A DNA stretch of 64,000 nucleotides, taken from contig JARFXM010000006.1 in the NCBI GenBank assembly GCA_029532625.1, positions 2,604,001 to 2,668,000 on the forward strand, read 5' to 3'. Source of the stretch: Lomentospora prolificans. Its lineage: Eukaryota > Ascomycota > Sordariomycetes > Microascales > Microascaceae. The translations under genes were made by a program, and so were the position numbers. The notes below the pieces were generated by a model. That model had not been told where the DNA came from and did no database searches. It was given only the letters and a program-made list of their open reading frames with translations. Positions within the stretch are counted from its first letter, which is position 1. Every line of letters starts with the position of its first letter. This document shows, piece by piece, positions 48,703-60,876 of this stretch.

Positions 48703-50589
48703 CTAGAAATGACGGTAGTCGGCAACGCTGCCGAAGTTCAACTGCTGTCTCTTTGGTGGAGGCGGCGCCGAATCTTCATCATCCGACGAAAGCGTAAGAT
48801 CAATCACCGCAGGTGCGGGTCTCTTGGTACTCGTTCCTCCAGATGGCCGCGGCGCCGTACTCTCTCGCGAGTCAACCATAGACGGCGTCCCGAGACTAGG
48901 TGCGATGGACCTATTCGGCGTTGCTGAGCTCTTGCTGACCACGGCACGGTCTGGTACCGAGATCTCAAGGTCGTCAATGATGTCAAAGCTTGCAGACGTG
49001 CTCTTCCTCGGTGTCGAATTTTGCGGGCCAGGAATACTCCATTCTCCGCTTGGCTCGATAGTTACCTGCTCCAAATCTCTCGGTGTCTTGGCCAGAATGT
49101 CCTGCACATATCTATTTCCGCAATGTTAGCATCAGGAGTCCTATCCTGAACCGGAGATACTTGTGTAAGGGGCCAACTCACTCATCCACGGCTAACCGCT
49201 CAAAGGTCACCGATCGACTGCAGATAGGGCAGATCCACTGCGGGCCCTGCTCCTGTAGCTGTAGATAGGATGTAGCATCAAAGCATTGCATGTGTGGGCA
49301 ACCAAGTCCACGGACCGGGAGCTCCAGGCGCATATACGATAGGGGGCATTTTAAAGACATGACTTGGGAGGTTGTCTCTATCTCAGTATCCTTGGACTTC
49401 TCGACCACTAAACGGATTCCGCAAATGTTAGCTAAAAGTGCGAGGTTTATCGGGAGCGTCTGCCATAGCTGATACCATGACCACAAAAACCTACGTTCAC
49501 GGAGGGTAGTCGCTTTCGAGATCTTCTGTCCGGTTTTTATCCGGGCAACCAGATCCTCCGTCCTGACCACTTTGCAAAGGTATATCGCCAGGTAATATAC
49601 CTAGGAGCCAAGGGGTTAGCCAATCGAGATTCCACATGGTCGTAGGATAATTGTGTTTGAGCAGGCCGCTCACCAACCTTCGTCGTCAGTGCGTAAATAA
49701 AATCCACATTGTTCGTGTAGTTGGGAAGCAACCGTAAGTGACTCGTGATATCGACAGGTCGAGTGGAGCCCGGCTTTTTCTTTAGCCCGCGAAGGTTTGC
49801 CTTGACCTCATCTCCATTTACCTTCAGCTCCGATTGGTGCGGGAATGAGATTTCCTGAGTACCGTGGGTATCTCCAGCGCAGAACACCATGATGCGGTAG
49901 CTCTTATCCTCTAGACATTGGCGTATTTCCGGGTGGTCCGCAAGTTTGATAGAGACCGTGACGGTATTTCTATGCTGGCTCATAGCTGCATATATTCAAC
50001 GTATACCTGATTAGCTAAATGGATACGGAGCGCGGAGTGGGAACAGGCGCAGACAAATAACCTACCCGGACAGTTTTTGACTGCACCGACAAGGCTCCTG
50101 ATTTCATAAAACGGGCTGCGGTGGAAGACAAGGTCAGGCGACGAATATGAACCCGCCGGATGGCCCGGACGCGGCAAATATGGGTTATGGAATGGCTGTT
50201 GGTATTGGTGCATCGTTTGGGGATCGCGATAACCTGGTAGACGAAGTGAGGGGCTTGAAGACTGTGCAGTTCGTATACCCGCCGTCTCCTCTACCTCCCT
50301 TCGCAGTTTACGGAAATTAGACGCATCCTGTCTGTTGTACGTATCCATTGCCACTAAATAACGAGGAAACCACCGCAAGCGTGAGAAACTGGACACAGCA
50401 GAGGTACAGGACAGAGAGTCAGTATAACCTACAGTTGACAAGCCGGTTTCGCAATTCAGCCTTAACGCCTCCACGAGCGAGCCCGAAGTTGGCACATATA
50501 GCCTGTAATTGGCGATTGAGGAGTGAGTTTGAGTTGATCACCTTTATGAGGGCGGCAAGGTCGCCGTTCGAGATGGTAGGTTGCGCCAT
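48703..50589 (-). CDS. SIZ/PIAS-type SUMO E3 ligase (Pli1-like)
   Basis: It transfers SUMO to nuclear substrates. Minus-strand exons 50589-50433, 50353-50066, 49985-49678, 49600-49495, 49407-49182 and 49111-48703 give 497 aa. A SAP-like DNA-binding helix pair lies at residues about 10-50 (LLNRQLQAICANFGLARGGV). A PINIT domain follows at about 130-265 (VSIKLADHPEIRQCLED, YTNNVDFIYALTTK). The SP-RING at about 305-350 has LKCPLSYMRLELP, CPHMQCFD and WICPICSR, giving Cys/His ligands near C307, C323, H325, C328, C346 and C349. A Ser/Pro-rich tail includes VIDLTLSSDDED, a SUMO-interacting motif. The third intron uses donor GTTGGT; a stronger GTGAGC four bases on would break the frame. Confidence 0.93.
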
Positions 50590-51685
50590 ATCTAGAATAA
50601 TCTCGGTCGGAAACCTGGAAGGGAACCCTCGCCAGGCAGCTCAAAGGAAGGATTGTCGCGAATGTCCCAGAAGGCAAGGGACTGTAGCAGAAAGGGTCTT
50701 TCCTTTCGTATCCTTAGGCAGCCAGAAGGAGGCAGGCCCTTGTGCAGTCTGTGTCGCAACGTCCTCACAATCGAGGAGGATGAAAGGGAAGTTAAGGCAG
50801 TGAAGGCGCGTCCCAGCAAGTCCTTCTGCCTCAACTCCCTTCCAATACCAGACTACAACCACGCCACTTGTAAGAGCGAGTTCCTCTGCCGCAAACTAAG
50901 ACAGCTTTTCGAGAACGGCGAGGCGAGGCGGGGCAAGGATTCCTGTTTCCTGCGGCTGTTCGATTCTACCACATGCACGTGCTTCGTGGATGTTGCGCAG
51001 ACAATAAAGTGCATATGCGGGCAAACTTGTCTCTGTGTCTGATGGACGCGAGGATGGTGAAGAAATTGGACTTGAGGGAGGCGATTTACTAGGGATTCAG
51101 TCGAGGTAGAGTCGCGTGAATCAAGGTCCTAAGAGCTGTCGGCAAGCCTGGTCAATATCATGGGCATATACTGAAAGCACAGGATTCATCACACTTACCT
51201 TTCAAATTACGGCCCGCAGGAGTGGGAGTGACATAGGTTGAATACCGCGATGGCTCGGGGCAGATGGACGCTTGGAAATCAAGGAATCGCAGTGTGGAAG
51301 TGCCCCCATCGTCGCTTGATGTCACTCGAAGTTGGGCGGTGGGATGTGGCAGAAAATCCAACAGATATTGAAAGGTGGATGGTCGCCAACTCGACGTACC
51401 ACTACAAGTGTCAGCTCTGAGGAACGACAAGGCGCAATGCTAATATTGAGTGAGACTCGCTTAGCAAAGCGCACCCGCAATTGTATCGGGTACCTCAGAA
51501 GCAAAATTTCTCTGCCCCACCATTTAAGTCTTCATCACCAGGCACGGTCGAAGGCGAAACTCGATGAAATCGACAACTTTCAGAAAATCCAACAATATAG
51601 CCGTTCAATCCCTCCATCGCCAATTGGACCTCATTCCTCACCAATTTCCGAAGCCCATACCGTACCAGAATAAGTCACAGAAACC
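50590..51685. promoter_or_regulatory. Divergent region between the SUMO ligase and the DUF2423 gene
   Basis: About 1.1 kb. A 129-codon + strand frame (50653-51042) is rich in Cys but overlaps minus frames and has no recognisable domain, so I do not call it. Otherwise promoter sequence for both genes. Confidence 0.4.
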
Positions 51686-52184
51686 ATGGCAAAGAGCGCA
51701 AGGGCTAGCTCAAGAAAGGTCAACAACCAGAGGCTGAAGGCCAATGTCTTTGGCCCTGTTGAGGCGGCGAGGGCAGAACGCCTGTCCGCCAAGTTGATGG
51801 AACTTGCGAGTCAACCAAAACCCCAGAGGGATACTGAAATGAAGGCGGATGATATCGAATCAGATGGTTAGTATGCGGCGTCTAAGAGAATGATATGTTC
51901 CTGGATCTAACCGTTTCCCATTTCATAGATGGTGATGCTTCATCAAAACAAGCTGCGGATAGCACAGGTATGTTTTAGTCTTGCTAGGCAACACAAACTT
52001 GCATTGAAGGAGGACATGGGGGCTTTAATTCTAACACTTCTTTCTAGAAATGGACGTAGACTCTACCGCAAGCAAGGCAGAAGTGAGGCGGACGTCAAAG
52101 AAGCTCCTCAAACTCAAGAAGAGGCGCAAGTCCAGCATTGTCTTCCCCAAGTATGGCGATAGGAAGATTAAGAGCAGGAAATGA
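51686..52184 (+). CDS. Small basic nucleolar-type protein (DUF2423, YBL028C-like)
   Basis: Exons 51686-51866, 51929-51967 and 52048-52184 give 118 aa. The start MAKSARASSRKVNNQRLK and the following VFGPVEAARAERLSAKLMEL match the DUF2423 N-terminus. The basic C-terminus (KKLLKLKKRRKSSIVFPKYG) also fits this family, whose yeast member YBL028C is nucleolar. The role is unknown; a link to ribosome assembly is suspected from localisation of family members. The middle exon is only 39 bases. Introns are 62 and 80 bases. Confidence 0.88.
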
Positions 52185-52944
52185 TGGGGCATTTGTTTCT
52201 TCTTTCAATCGGCGTTGGATCAGGACTCATACAGTTTTTCTCCATATCCTTTTTTTCTTTTTTTAAGTTCCGGCATGAGAGATCTGGTGTTTTATAGTGT
52301 CCGTACTCAAGACTAGGGTATTTTGCTATTTTCTTCTACGAACGATAAATAAAGGCACCTTATAGGTTATGACCAAAACGAAACCATATTCCTCCATCTT
52401 GTACATTCGGGGTTTATCCCGCCAATTGGTATGTCCTAAACCTCGAAGATATTCTGCTGGTGACATATCAATGCTCTGAACTTCAACATTTTGTAGTCGT
52501 CGCGGGACGCCCCAAGGGGTGTGTTCAGTGGTGCCAGGGCCCCGCATTTGTCCCTTCCTGTACCCTCACGGTGGATGGATTGGCAGCTCTGTACCAAGCT
52601 CTCGACTTCACCCGTCATCCAGAATCAATCCAACCGTCGAATCTACCCGAACCAACTTGATCTCTAACCCTTCAAATTCATACAACACCTTTGGACCACG
52701 CGCCCAAAGCATAAACACACGGCTTCTCTGATCGGTTCAGTCTAGCCTTCTCATTCGCCTTTTGACTCGCCTGAGCCTCCCCCTTCAACGGCCATCGCTC
52801 TCCCCGCCTCGCTCAGAGCATTATCCCCGATCGCGGTCCCTTCGTCCCGACAACCATTTCCACACGTACGAAACCTCGGATCTGGATGTACATCCCCAGA
52901 TCACGAGCCGCCACAACACTCGAGACCGCTAGCCGCTTGGACAA
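52185..52944. other. Intergenic region upstream of TRS33
   Basis: 760 bases. The first part is the 3' region of the DUF2423 gene (T-rich tract at 52250-52264). From about 52740 the sequence is C-rich, as in a promoter or leader. No gene was found. Confidence 0.5.
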
Positions 52945-53916
52945 ATGTCCTTTGGCACGACCGTCATGCCTCCCTACAATTCCACCGACCCAAACGCGTC
53001 CTTCCTCAACGTCTCCTGCCTCGACTTCCTACTTATAGAGCTGGTCCCGTTAGCATACAGGGTCACGAATGAACTAGAGCCTCCCTCCGAACCGTCCCCG
53101 GGTGGCGACTCGACGAGCAACCCGCCCGGCTCGCGGAGATTGGACGAGGAGGAAGAGAGAGAAGCAGCGTCCTATAGATTGGAGACGCTAGGTTACCGTG
53201 TAGGCCTGGGTATAGTCGAAAGGTTGGTCATATCTAACGCCACTTATTTACATGCCGACAGAGAGTGCACTGTTTCGTCTCTTCTGTGCTGGAAGCCATA
53301 TTCTTGCCAACACCGGCCTTTTGGTCGTAGGAGTGCAAGAGCCGAAGCTGTATTGGGGGGAAGCTCGTGCTGCTGTTAGAGCCCTCAATGTGCTTACAAC
53401 TTCGTCATCCAGGTTCTCACGAGAGCGGCCGCGCTTCAACGATACTCTAGATGTCATAAAGTTCATCTGCAAAGACCTCTGGTCTCTCGTCTTCCGAAAA
53501 CAGATTGACAACCTAAAAACAAATCACCGCGTACGTCTTACGACACTCTCCGCAAAAATTTGAGCAACCATACCTATACCTTCCATTTGCTAATCTAGAC
53601 CGTTATATTATAGGGCACCTATGTCCTCACGGATAGCTCTTTCCGTCCCCTATCTCGCATGAGCACTGAAGCAGGCGGCCAGGCCGTCGTCAAAGCCGCA
53701 CCAGTACGTTTTCCCCCCCACCCCCCACACTGGTGGACATTGCTACGGCTTTTCCGGACGGGCGCTTATACGTATCGGCTGCAGTTTCTCTTGGTTCCCT
53801 GCGGGATAATACGCGGCGCCCTTGCCGCAATGGGCGTAAACGCGACAGTGCAGGCAGATGCAAGCGAACTACCCACGGCCGTGTTTCAGATCAAGACAGT
53901 AATCCAAAAATCATAG
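52945..53916 (+). CDS. TRS33: TRAPP complex subunit Trs33 (TRAPPC6)
   Basis: A core subunit of the TRAPP tethering complexes, which act as GEFs for Ypt1/Rab1 (and Ypt32) in ER-Golgi and Golgi traffic. Exons 52945-53222, 53413-53530, 53614-53703 and 53785-53916 give 205 aa. The N-terminal helix is SCLDFLLIELVPLAYRV. After a disordered insertion of about 40 residues comes LETLGYRVGLGIVERFSRER, joined across intron 1, then DVIKFICKDLWSLVFRKQID, TNHRGTYVLTD and FLLVPCGIIRGALAAMGVNA. This order is diagnostic of the Bet3/Trs33 fold. Intron 1 is 190 bases and stays open in another frame, so automatic models may wrongly read through it. Confidence 0.94.
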
Positions 53917-54423
53917 CATGTGATAATAAACAGCGAGTTCATAGAGCCCCATTATCTCTTTTATTTCACCGCCCTTCTAGTTGCGTTCCCTGGACTGGTG
54001 GGACAGAGTCACCTCCGGGAGCGCAGAGCAGACTTGCCCCCGTTGATTCTATAGGGACTCACGATTGCCCGCAGATGATTACATGATTCTCAATTAAGAT
54101 ATACTATTTCATACTCCTACGGAAACTCAGTAACCGTCTGTTCTTCTATCAAGTCGTATTCTTTCCATCTTCAACGCATCAAGCCGTGTGCTACCGCCAG
54201 GCATCGTGCGTACCACCGCCCACCAATGCTTCAGCATTCGCGATCAGCCTTGAATCACAGCCTATGACGAAAAGGGAAACAAATCAGCCACTCAGTCACA
54301 TAAAGTCATAATTTCATTTTTGTTTTTGGTTCGTCTACTCCCACGCGGACGTATCTACCTGCTCAATGATGGGCAGGTCGTATATAACTCCCGTATATCA
54401 AGTCACTTTTAGGTAGGGGTTAT
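53917..54423. other. Convergent 3' region between TRS33 and MDH
   Basis: 507 bases, no gene seen. Confidence 0.5.
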
Positions 54424-55807
54424 TCACTTTTGAGGGGGGTTCTTGACAAAGTTGACACCCTTCTCGATGTTGCCCTTGAGTCCGCCAATGCAGGCCTCCA
54501 ATAGCTTCTTCTCCTTGTCGGTGAGGTCGCCGAGGGCGTCAACGGCCTTCTCAGCACCGTTAGGCTGCGAGGGCGTTAGTATCATGGTCTCAGTAAGGGA
54601 GAGGTTTACGCCAATGAACGCAGGCAAAACTTACGCCGAGCTCAACAGGGACAGAGAAGAAATCGCAGCCGGTCTTCTCGGCAATGGCAGCACCACCAGG
54701 GACACCAGGGAGGTAGACGAAGCTAGGCTCGACGAGGCCCTTCTCGCCCTTCAGGGCCTTAAGCACCTTCTCGGCGAATCTAACCATACAAGTTAGTGAA
54801 GGAAGAGGATAGCTATAAGCCCAAGGCTTGTGGGGTATCTTACCGGTAGCCGGCGAAAGCCATGGAAAGGGTGGCAGAGCCAAGACCATCCTTGGCCTTG
54901 ACGACCTCGTCACCGCCAAACTGGACACGGTTGACCAAGGCGTCGTACTTGTCGTCGGGGATGCTGACGGAGGGGGTGGTCTTGCTGAAGAGGGGAACAA
55001 TAGTCTCACCAGAGTGGCCACCAATGACGGGGACGGTGAGCTCGGAAGTGGCCTTGCCGGTGATCTCGGAGACGAAAGTCTCGGCACGGACGATATCAAG
55101 GGTGGTAACACCGAAGAGGCGCTGGGGGTTAAAGACACCCTTGGCCTTGAGGACCTCCGCAGAGATGGGGACGGTCGAATTAACGGGGTTGGAGATGACG
55201 AGGATGAAGGCGTTGGGGGCGACCTCGGCAGCAACCTCGATGAGGCCCTTGACGATGCCAGCGTTGATGTTGAAAAGGTCATCACGGGTCATACCGGGCT
55301 TGCCTACCGGTCGATCGGTTAGCCGAACAGCCCAACCGTCAAAACCCGATTTCTCCACTATACGGGCGCTAAGGTAGTATGTAGCTCAACTTACGGGGAA
55401 TACCGGCGGGAATGACAATGATGTCAGCATCCTTGAAGGCGGACTTGGCTCCATCATCAGGGGGGAGGAAGCCAGCGACCTTGGCCTTGGAAGAGATGTG
55501 GGAGAGATCGGCGGCAACACCGGGGGTGTTGACAACATCGTAGAGGGAGAGCTCGTCGACGAGGGGGCAGAGCTTGAGAAGGAGGGAGAGGGGCTAGAGA
55601 TAGACCGAGTAAGCATTAATCTCGCAAGCTAAGACCAAGGAATATCCAATTTCCACTCCTAGGAGAGACGAACCTGGCCAATGCCGCCAGAGGCACCAGC
55701 AACGACTACATAAAACTGGTTAGCAGATGGCGACGGGGTTGAAGACGCGCGATATATAGAGACTAGTGGAGTAGGAGCTTACCAGCCTTGATCTTCTTGT
55801 CAGACAT
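54424..55807 (-). CDS. Malate dehydrogenase, cytosolic type
   Basis: It interconverts malate and oxaloacetate with NAD(H). Minus-strand exons 55807-55783, 55705-55674, 55593-55395, 55303-54844, 54779-54635 and 54564-54424 give 333 aa. The joined start MSDKKIKAVVAGASGGIGQP has the Rossmann GxxGxxG motif at once, with no room for a mitochondrial presequence. It also lacks a peroxisomal C-terminal tripeptide (it ends NPPQK). This points to the cytosolic enzyme. Substrate-binding residues lie in AGIPRKPGMTRDDLF, and the catalytic His in VIGGHSGETIVP. TTLDIVRAETFV and SNPVNSTVPI are typical. The first two exons are 25 and 32 bases. Confidence 0.95.
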
Positions 55808-57850
55808 GATAGACGTGGTGTTCTTTAAGGAGGTTGGTGGTTTTTCTTGAGTATGAGGAATGGGCTACAGGCCTGCTAACAGAAAAAAGACTGCGATCAG
55901 GTTATTTATAATAGAAGAGAGGTCTGGTGGGGGAGGATGTGAGGTGCGCAACGAGGGGTTACAAGGTTTCAAATCTGATGGGCTGGAGGGGCAGACCTTG
56001 GGACTACTCGTTGTACTAAGGTACTCAGGAACTGTAGTGGGGGAAGGGATGATTGGATGATGGGAGGCGGGCGACAAGTCAAGGTCTGAGAGGAAGGTGC
56101 GCAAGGTCCATCTTTCCGACGACTGGTGGGGGACGAGCAACGGGTTTTGGCGCGCAAAAATGGTAGCAAGGCCATGTTAGTACCTGACTCTTAACTCCAT
56201 CCCAAGACATCCACGGATATGTTGGCCGGGTTTACCCTAGCGGAAATTCGCCTCAGAATAAGATTTGATGCAATTGAAAAACACTGCTCTTTTTTCCAAC
56301 CCATGCCCTCGCTCATTGTTTGCATCCGAGGAATGGAAGGGGTGGGAGGCAATGTCAATCATTCACGCCGAGAACAGCCAATGACCAGAGTGGCATATGC
56401 TCTTATGATTGCCCCTCCATCTGCCCCTCCAACATGGATCATAGCTCCCAAAACACGTAGTTACCCGCACATTACCTCGGAAACAGCTGAAAGACTAGAT
56501 CCCAGCTCCGAGAAAGCCCTTTAACGCCTCGCTTGCCCAACTTCCCAACCTGTGGATACCTGGATTCGCCGAAGGTAGAAGAAGGACATTGCCTTCTCAC
56601 AAGCCCGCGTTCTTTTCATCGATCCTCGACTTCATCCGGCCCAATTTCCAATGTTTTTGGCTCTTGAAGTGGGGTTAAACGAGCTACATTAGAAACAACA
56701 CAACTAGTCCCGAAATACGCTGGATATTATTACCCTGTCGTGAATGGCTCAGCTCAAACACCTCATACGTAAGAAAAATACCTAACAGCCTGCGAGGCCG
56801 GAGTGCGACACATTCTGGAAAGAGATCCTTCGTGTCGAGTGCCAAAGCACCTTAAAGATTTATCCCTTCGCCGACCCCCTCACTTTTCCCCTTTCTTGGG
56901 ACACACGCGCTGTCGGTGACGGCATGAGGGTGTAAATGGCGACTGAATGTACATACGGGCTGCCGGTCCTACTAGGTAGCGCCCTGCTTCTCACCTGACT
57001 TCGAGAAATTTTTTTCTCCAGACACAGATAACGTGGGCGAGGGGTTGGCCGTCCCGGGTGTATAATTCGCCCAAACGCTGCTGAGGCAGTCTGTGTTTCT
57101 TCTACCTCGTTGCTGTCTTTGCTTCTTTAAAGACTTGCTCATTTTCATCTGGACCCGTGCTGGCTCCGAACCATGGGTCTATCCAGCGTGGGGTGCTCTT
57201 CTCGGTGAGAACTAATATCAATTGAGAACGTGCTAACCCGTTCTACCGAGAAGGGGGGTAAGGGGCTCACTTCGTAGACGACGTATAATTAGTCATGGCT
57301 ACGTTCTAAGCTTAATCTTGTCGAGAGAGGGACGAGACATAATCCCGCCGTTCCAGCTTCCCGACCCGGGTCCCGATCTATTATGCCGGGGCTCCACGGG
57401 TAGAGGGTCGGTTTAAGATCATCGAGCTTTTCGGGTCGAGTACCGGGAGCGCGCAAAAATGAGACGGACCAACGGCTGAGTGCAGAGCATTCGCAACCAC
57501 TTGATATTACAATACAACCCCCATGCTTTGCATCTTACACCTGTCAAGAGAGTAATAAATCCGAGTTTCCACCTTCAGACATCATAAGCAAAGAGTGACA
57601 CTTGGTGCACCCGGCAAAAGACACGGCTATCGTCACAATAATCACCTATTCCCAGTTACAGAGTACACCTGCTGATGGCTAGAAGGAATATCCCAGTGAA
57701 TTGATGGGTTGTGAACTTGGTATTGTTCGTCTTAAACGCCGCTTTCTACATCGTGCTTCCATTGTCTTTCCTTCCAAAGCACATTCGCAACAGCCATTTT
57801 TTCCCGTCCCTGTAGTTGTCCCATGCACATCGTTTCAGAACATCACAAAC
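55808..57850. other. 2-kb intergenic region upstream of MDH
   Basis: No gene I can support; the longest frame (56219-56524, +) has 101 codons and no motif. It probably holds the MDH promoter and the 3' region of the ribosomal protein gene. Confidence 0.45.
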
Positions 57851-58616
57851 TTACGCAGACTGGGCCTGCTGCGCCTTCTTTCCCCTGAGCTTCCTCTCCG
57901 GGTCGGGCTTCTCGGGGAGCTGCGATCGGCGGACGGCGCTCACACGCTGAACAGCAGCCTCACGGAGATCACCACGGTAGCCCTTCTTCGCCGCGAGACC
58001 GGCGACGGCCTTGTAAGCCCTATTGTAGGTTTTCATTAGTACCTATATGTCAACGAGATTGTGCAGGTGTTATCGGGCGCATAAGCTCGCATACTTTCGG
58101 TTGGACTTGGCATCACCAATGACGGTGGAGGTGTAGGAAGAGGAGGGCTTGTTGAGGTTCTTGGAGTTCTTGCTAACGATGGTAACACCACGCTTGCCGC
58201 TGCCGTCGACACCAATGGCCTAAGAAAGATATCAGCATTCCATTTTGATGGACTCTTCGATGAGTGGCTATTCGGTGTTCAGGTTGCGCTACCTTATCGT
58301 TCACGAAGCCAGCATACTGTCGGACCAAAAAAATGTCAGTACATGTCCAACACATAGCGTTCCAGTGATATTCCTCCTAAATAACCATACCTTGCGAGAG
58401 TGGAGGTTCGTGAGGTTGAGGGGATCACGGGAGAACTGGGGGGATCCGTTGCTCTTCCTCTTGACGAGGTACTTGTTCTGGTTACCTGTCGATTCGGTTC
58501 GTGTCAGCACTTCCGGTTTCCTGTGGTTTGTTGCTTTTATGACCTCGAATGGAATTGGCGGCATTTCACTCACGGACAATCTCCCAGATGAGATCAGCAG
58601 ATACGTTGGACGACAT
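57851..58616 (-). CDS. RPL28: 60S ribosomal protein eL28
   Basis: A structural protein of the large cytosolic subunit (eL28, present in most eukaryotes but absent from budding yeast). Minus-strand exons 58616-58574, 58485-58391, 58316-58293, 58219-58095 and 58019-57851 give 151 aa. The joined sequence has SSNVSADLIWEIVRNQNKYL, SPQFSRDPLNLTNLHSRKYA, KRGVTIVSKNSKN and the basic end RKLRGKKAQQAQSA, which match the family in order. Exon 3 is only 24 bases. Four coding introns in a 456-base coding sequence, plus a probable leader intron, fit the intron-rich pattern of fungal ribosomal protein genes. Confidence 0.94.
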
Positions 58617-59171
58617 TTTGCCGGTGATGGTTTCGATATCTGCTTGAATCGTTGCGAATTGGGTCTAGAAGGGTGAATATCGTGAAATTTTGATGCCAAA
58701 TTCAAAGTGTGGGCTCACCTGTGTGGTAGTTTCGGGCTACAGTGGGGCACATGGATTTGTGTGCGTGGTAGCACTGGCCACTGAAAGAACAGGGATGTGT
58801 GGCTTGTCTGCTAAAATTAGCCACACTTACTCTCTGATGGTTACGTAACGGATGTCTTGGACGCGGCATGGCATGATTTGATGTGGACCGTATGACATGG
58901 AACCAAGGATGGCTTGGCTTTCAATATCAGCCCCAATAGTCTCGAGAGAGAGAGGCGACTCCGGCTTCATCATCGCAAAACCTACAAGAAACGCCATAAA
59001 CCCCATCGTTTCCGATAGCGTACCGATTGCAAGGCTATCAAAACAGGGTAAAAAATCCCAGAGACAATGTTATAGTCAACCGCGGCGCATCCGGAAGCCC
59101 AACTTACGCTCTTTTATTCGAACCACACCCCGCTACTCATTCGTTGTCTTTGAGGCCTCCCGACGCCCGTC
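58617..59171. promoter_or_regulatory. Divergent promoter region between RPL28 and the small membrane protein
   Basis: 555 bases. The RPL28 side includes the leader and a probable leader intron. Confidence 0.5.
58665..58718 (-). other. Probable 5'-UTR intron of RPL28
   Basis: On the minus strand ...CACACAG is followed by GTGAGC (58718) and, 54 bases later, by a CACCCTTCTAG acceptor ending at 58665. This lies 49 bases before the start codon. The splice sites are seen directly; use as an intron is inferred. Confidence 0.5.
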
Positions 59172-59555
59172 ATGCTCCTCCTCTTCTCCATCTCTGTCTT
59201 CTTCCTCGTCGTCGCCACCGCTCTTTACCTAACGCGCTCCCTTTGGATACCGCACGTTGCCGATTTGAACCTCCCCGGCCGCGAATACATTTACGCAAGA
59301 CTACCCGACAGCTTCCACGGCGATGTCGAGGCCGGCCTGTCAAGTAGTACATTCGACCTAAGCGGCAACATCGAGTCGGGCGACTCGCGCGCTGGCCTTG
59401 ACGACGAAAGCAAAGCCGAGATCCTAAAAATAATGAAGAGACGCCGCCTCAAGTTCGACGACGCCAGGAAAGTGTACATGGAGAACCGGTTTAAGGCGAA
59501 CGGCATCGGACCCGATGGCAGGCCGAGGGATCCGAAGTTTGTTAGTTTTTCGTGA
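59172..59555 (+). CDS. Small membrane-anchored protein, function unknown
   Basis: 127 aa in one exon. Residues 2-24 (LLLFSISVFFLVVATALYLT) form a signal anchor or cleavable signal peptide, followed by RSLWIPHV. The middle is acidic and Ser-rich. The last 45 residues are charged and look conserved: EILKIMKRRRLKFDDARKVY, then a short segment ending GRPRDPKFVSFS. With the anchor at the N-terminus the tail may face the cytosol. I do not recognise a named domain; the layout resembles conserved small ascomycete proteins of unknown role. The composition and the clean ORF next to a divergent promoter argue for a real gene. Confidence 0.75.
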   Translation: MLLLFSISVFFLVVATALYLTRSLWIPHVADLNLPGREYIYARLPDSFHGDVEAGLSSSTFDLSGNIESGDSRAGLDDESKAEILKIMKRRRLKFDDARKVYMENRFKANGIGPDGRPRDPKFVSFS

Positions 59556-60876
59556 GGGGCCTACGCAAGGCCATTATTTTCCAACTTTTAGGAGGTTCAC
59601 TGAGATACAAACGGTGTGCACGATCCATACTCCCGCCGACGCCGGACAGCTTCCACGACTATCGCTTGTCGAACGGAGATAATACCAGTATGGCTCGGCA
59701 TGTTCGATCAAGGCACTCGTAGCATAAATGAGCGCAAGTGTTGCAGCGCGTTCGCGATCATCTACAGCCCTCTCTTTCCCACACGTTTGAACATCCGATT
59801 ATACTCTCTTTCCTCAAAGACCTATGCTTGTACTTATTTTGTCTCAACGTCCATTTCGTTTCCTATGTCCGCTACTCATAATATAACGCTCGAGATCTCT
59901 GTTTACGCCACCCGCTTTCCGCTTGCAAGTTCAAAACGTACCCATCGTTAAAGTATTCAACTCACTACGGTTTCTCATTAGGCAAATGACTAGCCCCGGC
60001 GCATCACGGCTCTTGTACCACAAGTGCTGTTGACTACTTTGACTGCGATACATCGTATTCTCCATAATTTGTGATAAATAAGGATAAAAACCATACACGA
60101 TCGGCTATGTCCAAGCCAAAAACAGTGTAGTCGCCAAAATCATGAAATGTCACCAGGTCAATGCATAAGTGGAAGCGAAGCATCGGAAACCTTGCCCTAG
60201 CTCTAGATACCGCCTTAGGACAAACCAGTTCACGAGCATGAAGCTCCGAGTGCCCGTCATCGTCCAGCTGGTTACGTATTCCAGTCCCTCTATTCACTTG
60301 ACGCGAGTGCCGTCCAGACGTTCAGTGGAACGTCCCAAAGGCTTTCTAAGATCCGTGGACGAAAAAGCGGCAAGGAGAAGAAAGGTATATCAGAAGGTAT
60401 CTACATAAAATGAATAATCATAATTACCTCAAGGAAGAAAAACGGCCTGCGCTTTAGAGTAGGGTAAGCATGAATCCGGGACGCGGCAGGGTTGCTTGCT
60501 TTGTCTCCCGACGATGGGGAGTTAGATTTGCGCTACCCTTCGATGTCGGAGAGCGCAGCAGCAATCGGCCTTCAAAACTAGATTGCAAAAACTATACTCA
60601 ACATTAGATGAATCGGTAGCTTGTGCCTAACTATCCTTCATTATGTCTTGCATGGCAGAGTCGCCTTGCACGGCCGGCATTTATAACCCCAGTCGCGTAC
60701 TCTAGCGCATTCGCCCACACAATCTGTTAGGAAGCTTCAGTGGCCTCGGGAATCAGCTTGGATGCTCATCCCCATGGCTGTTAACTTGTTTATAAGGGCC
60801 TCAAACCATGCAGTTATAGACGACGCCAACCTAGTGAGACAAACTGCAAACATTCTCAAGCGCGACTTCACAGGGG

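Noticed and set aside
50653..51042. 129-codon Cys-rich + strand frame upstream of the SUMO ligase
   Set aside because: Cys spacing fits no zinc-binding pattern I know, and the region is the promoter of two genes.
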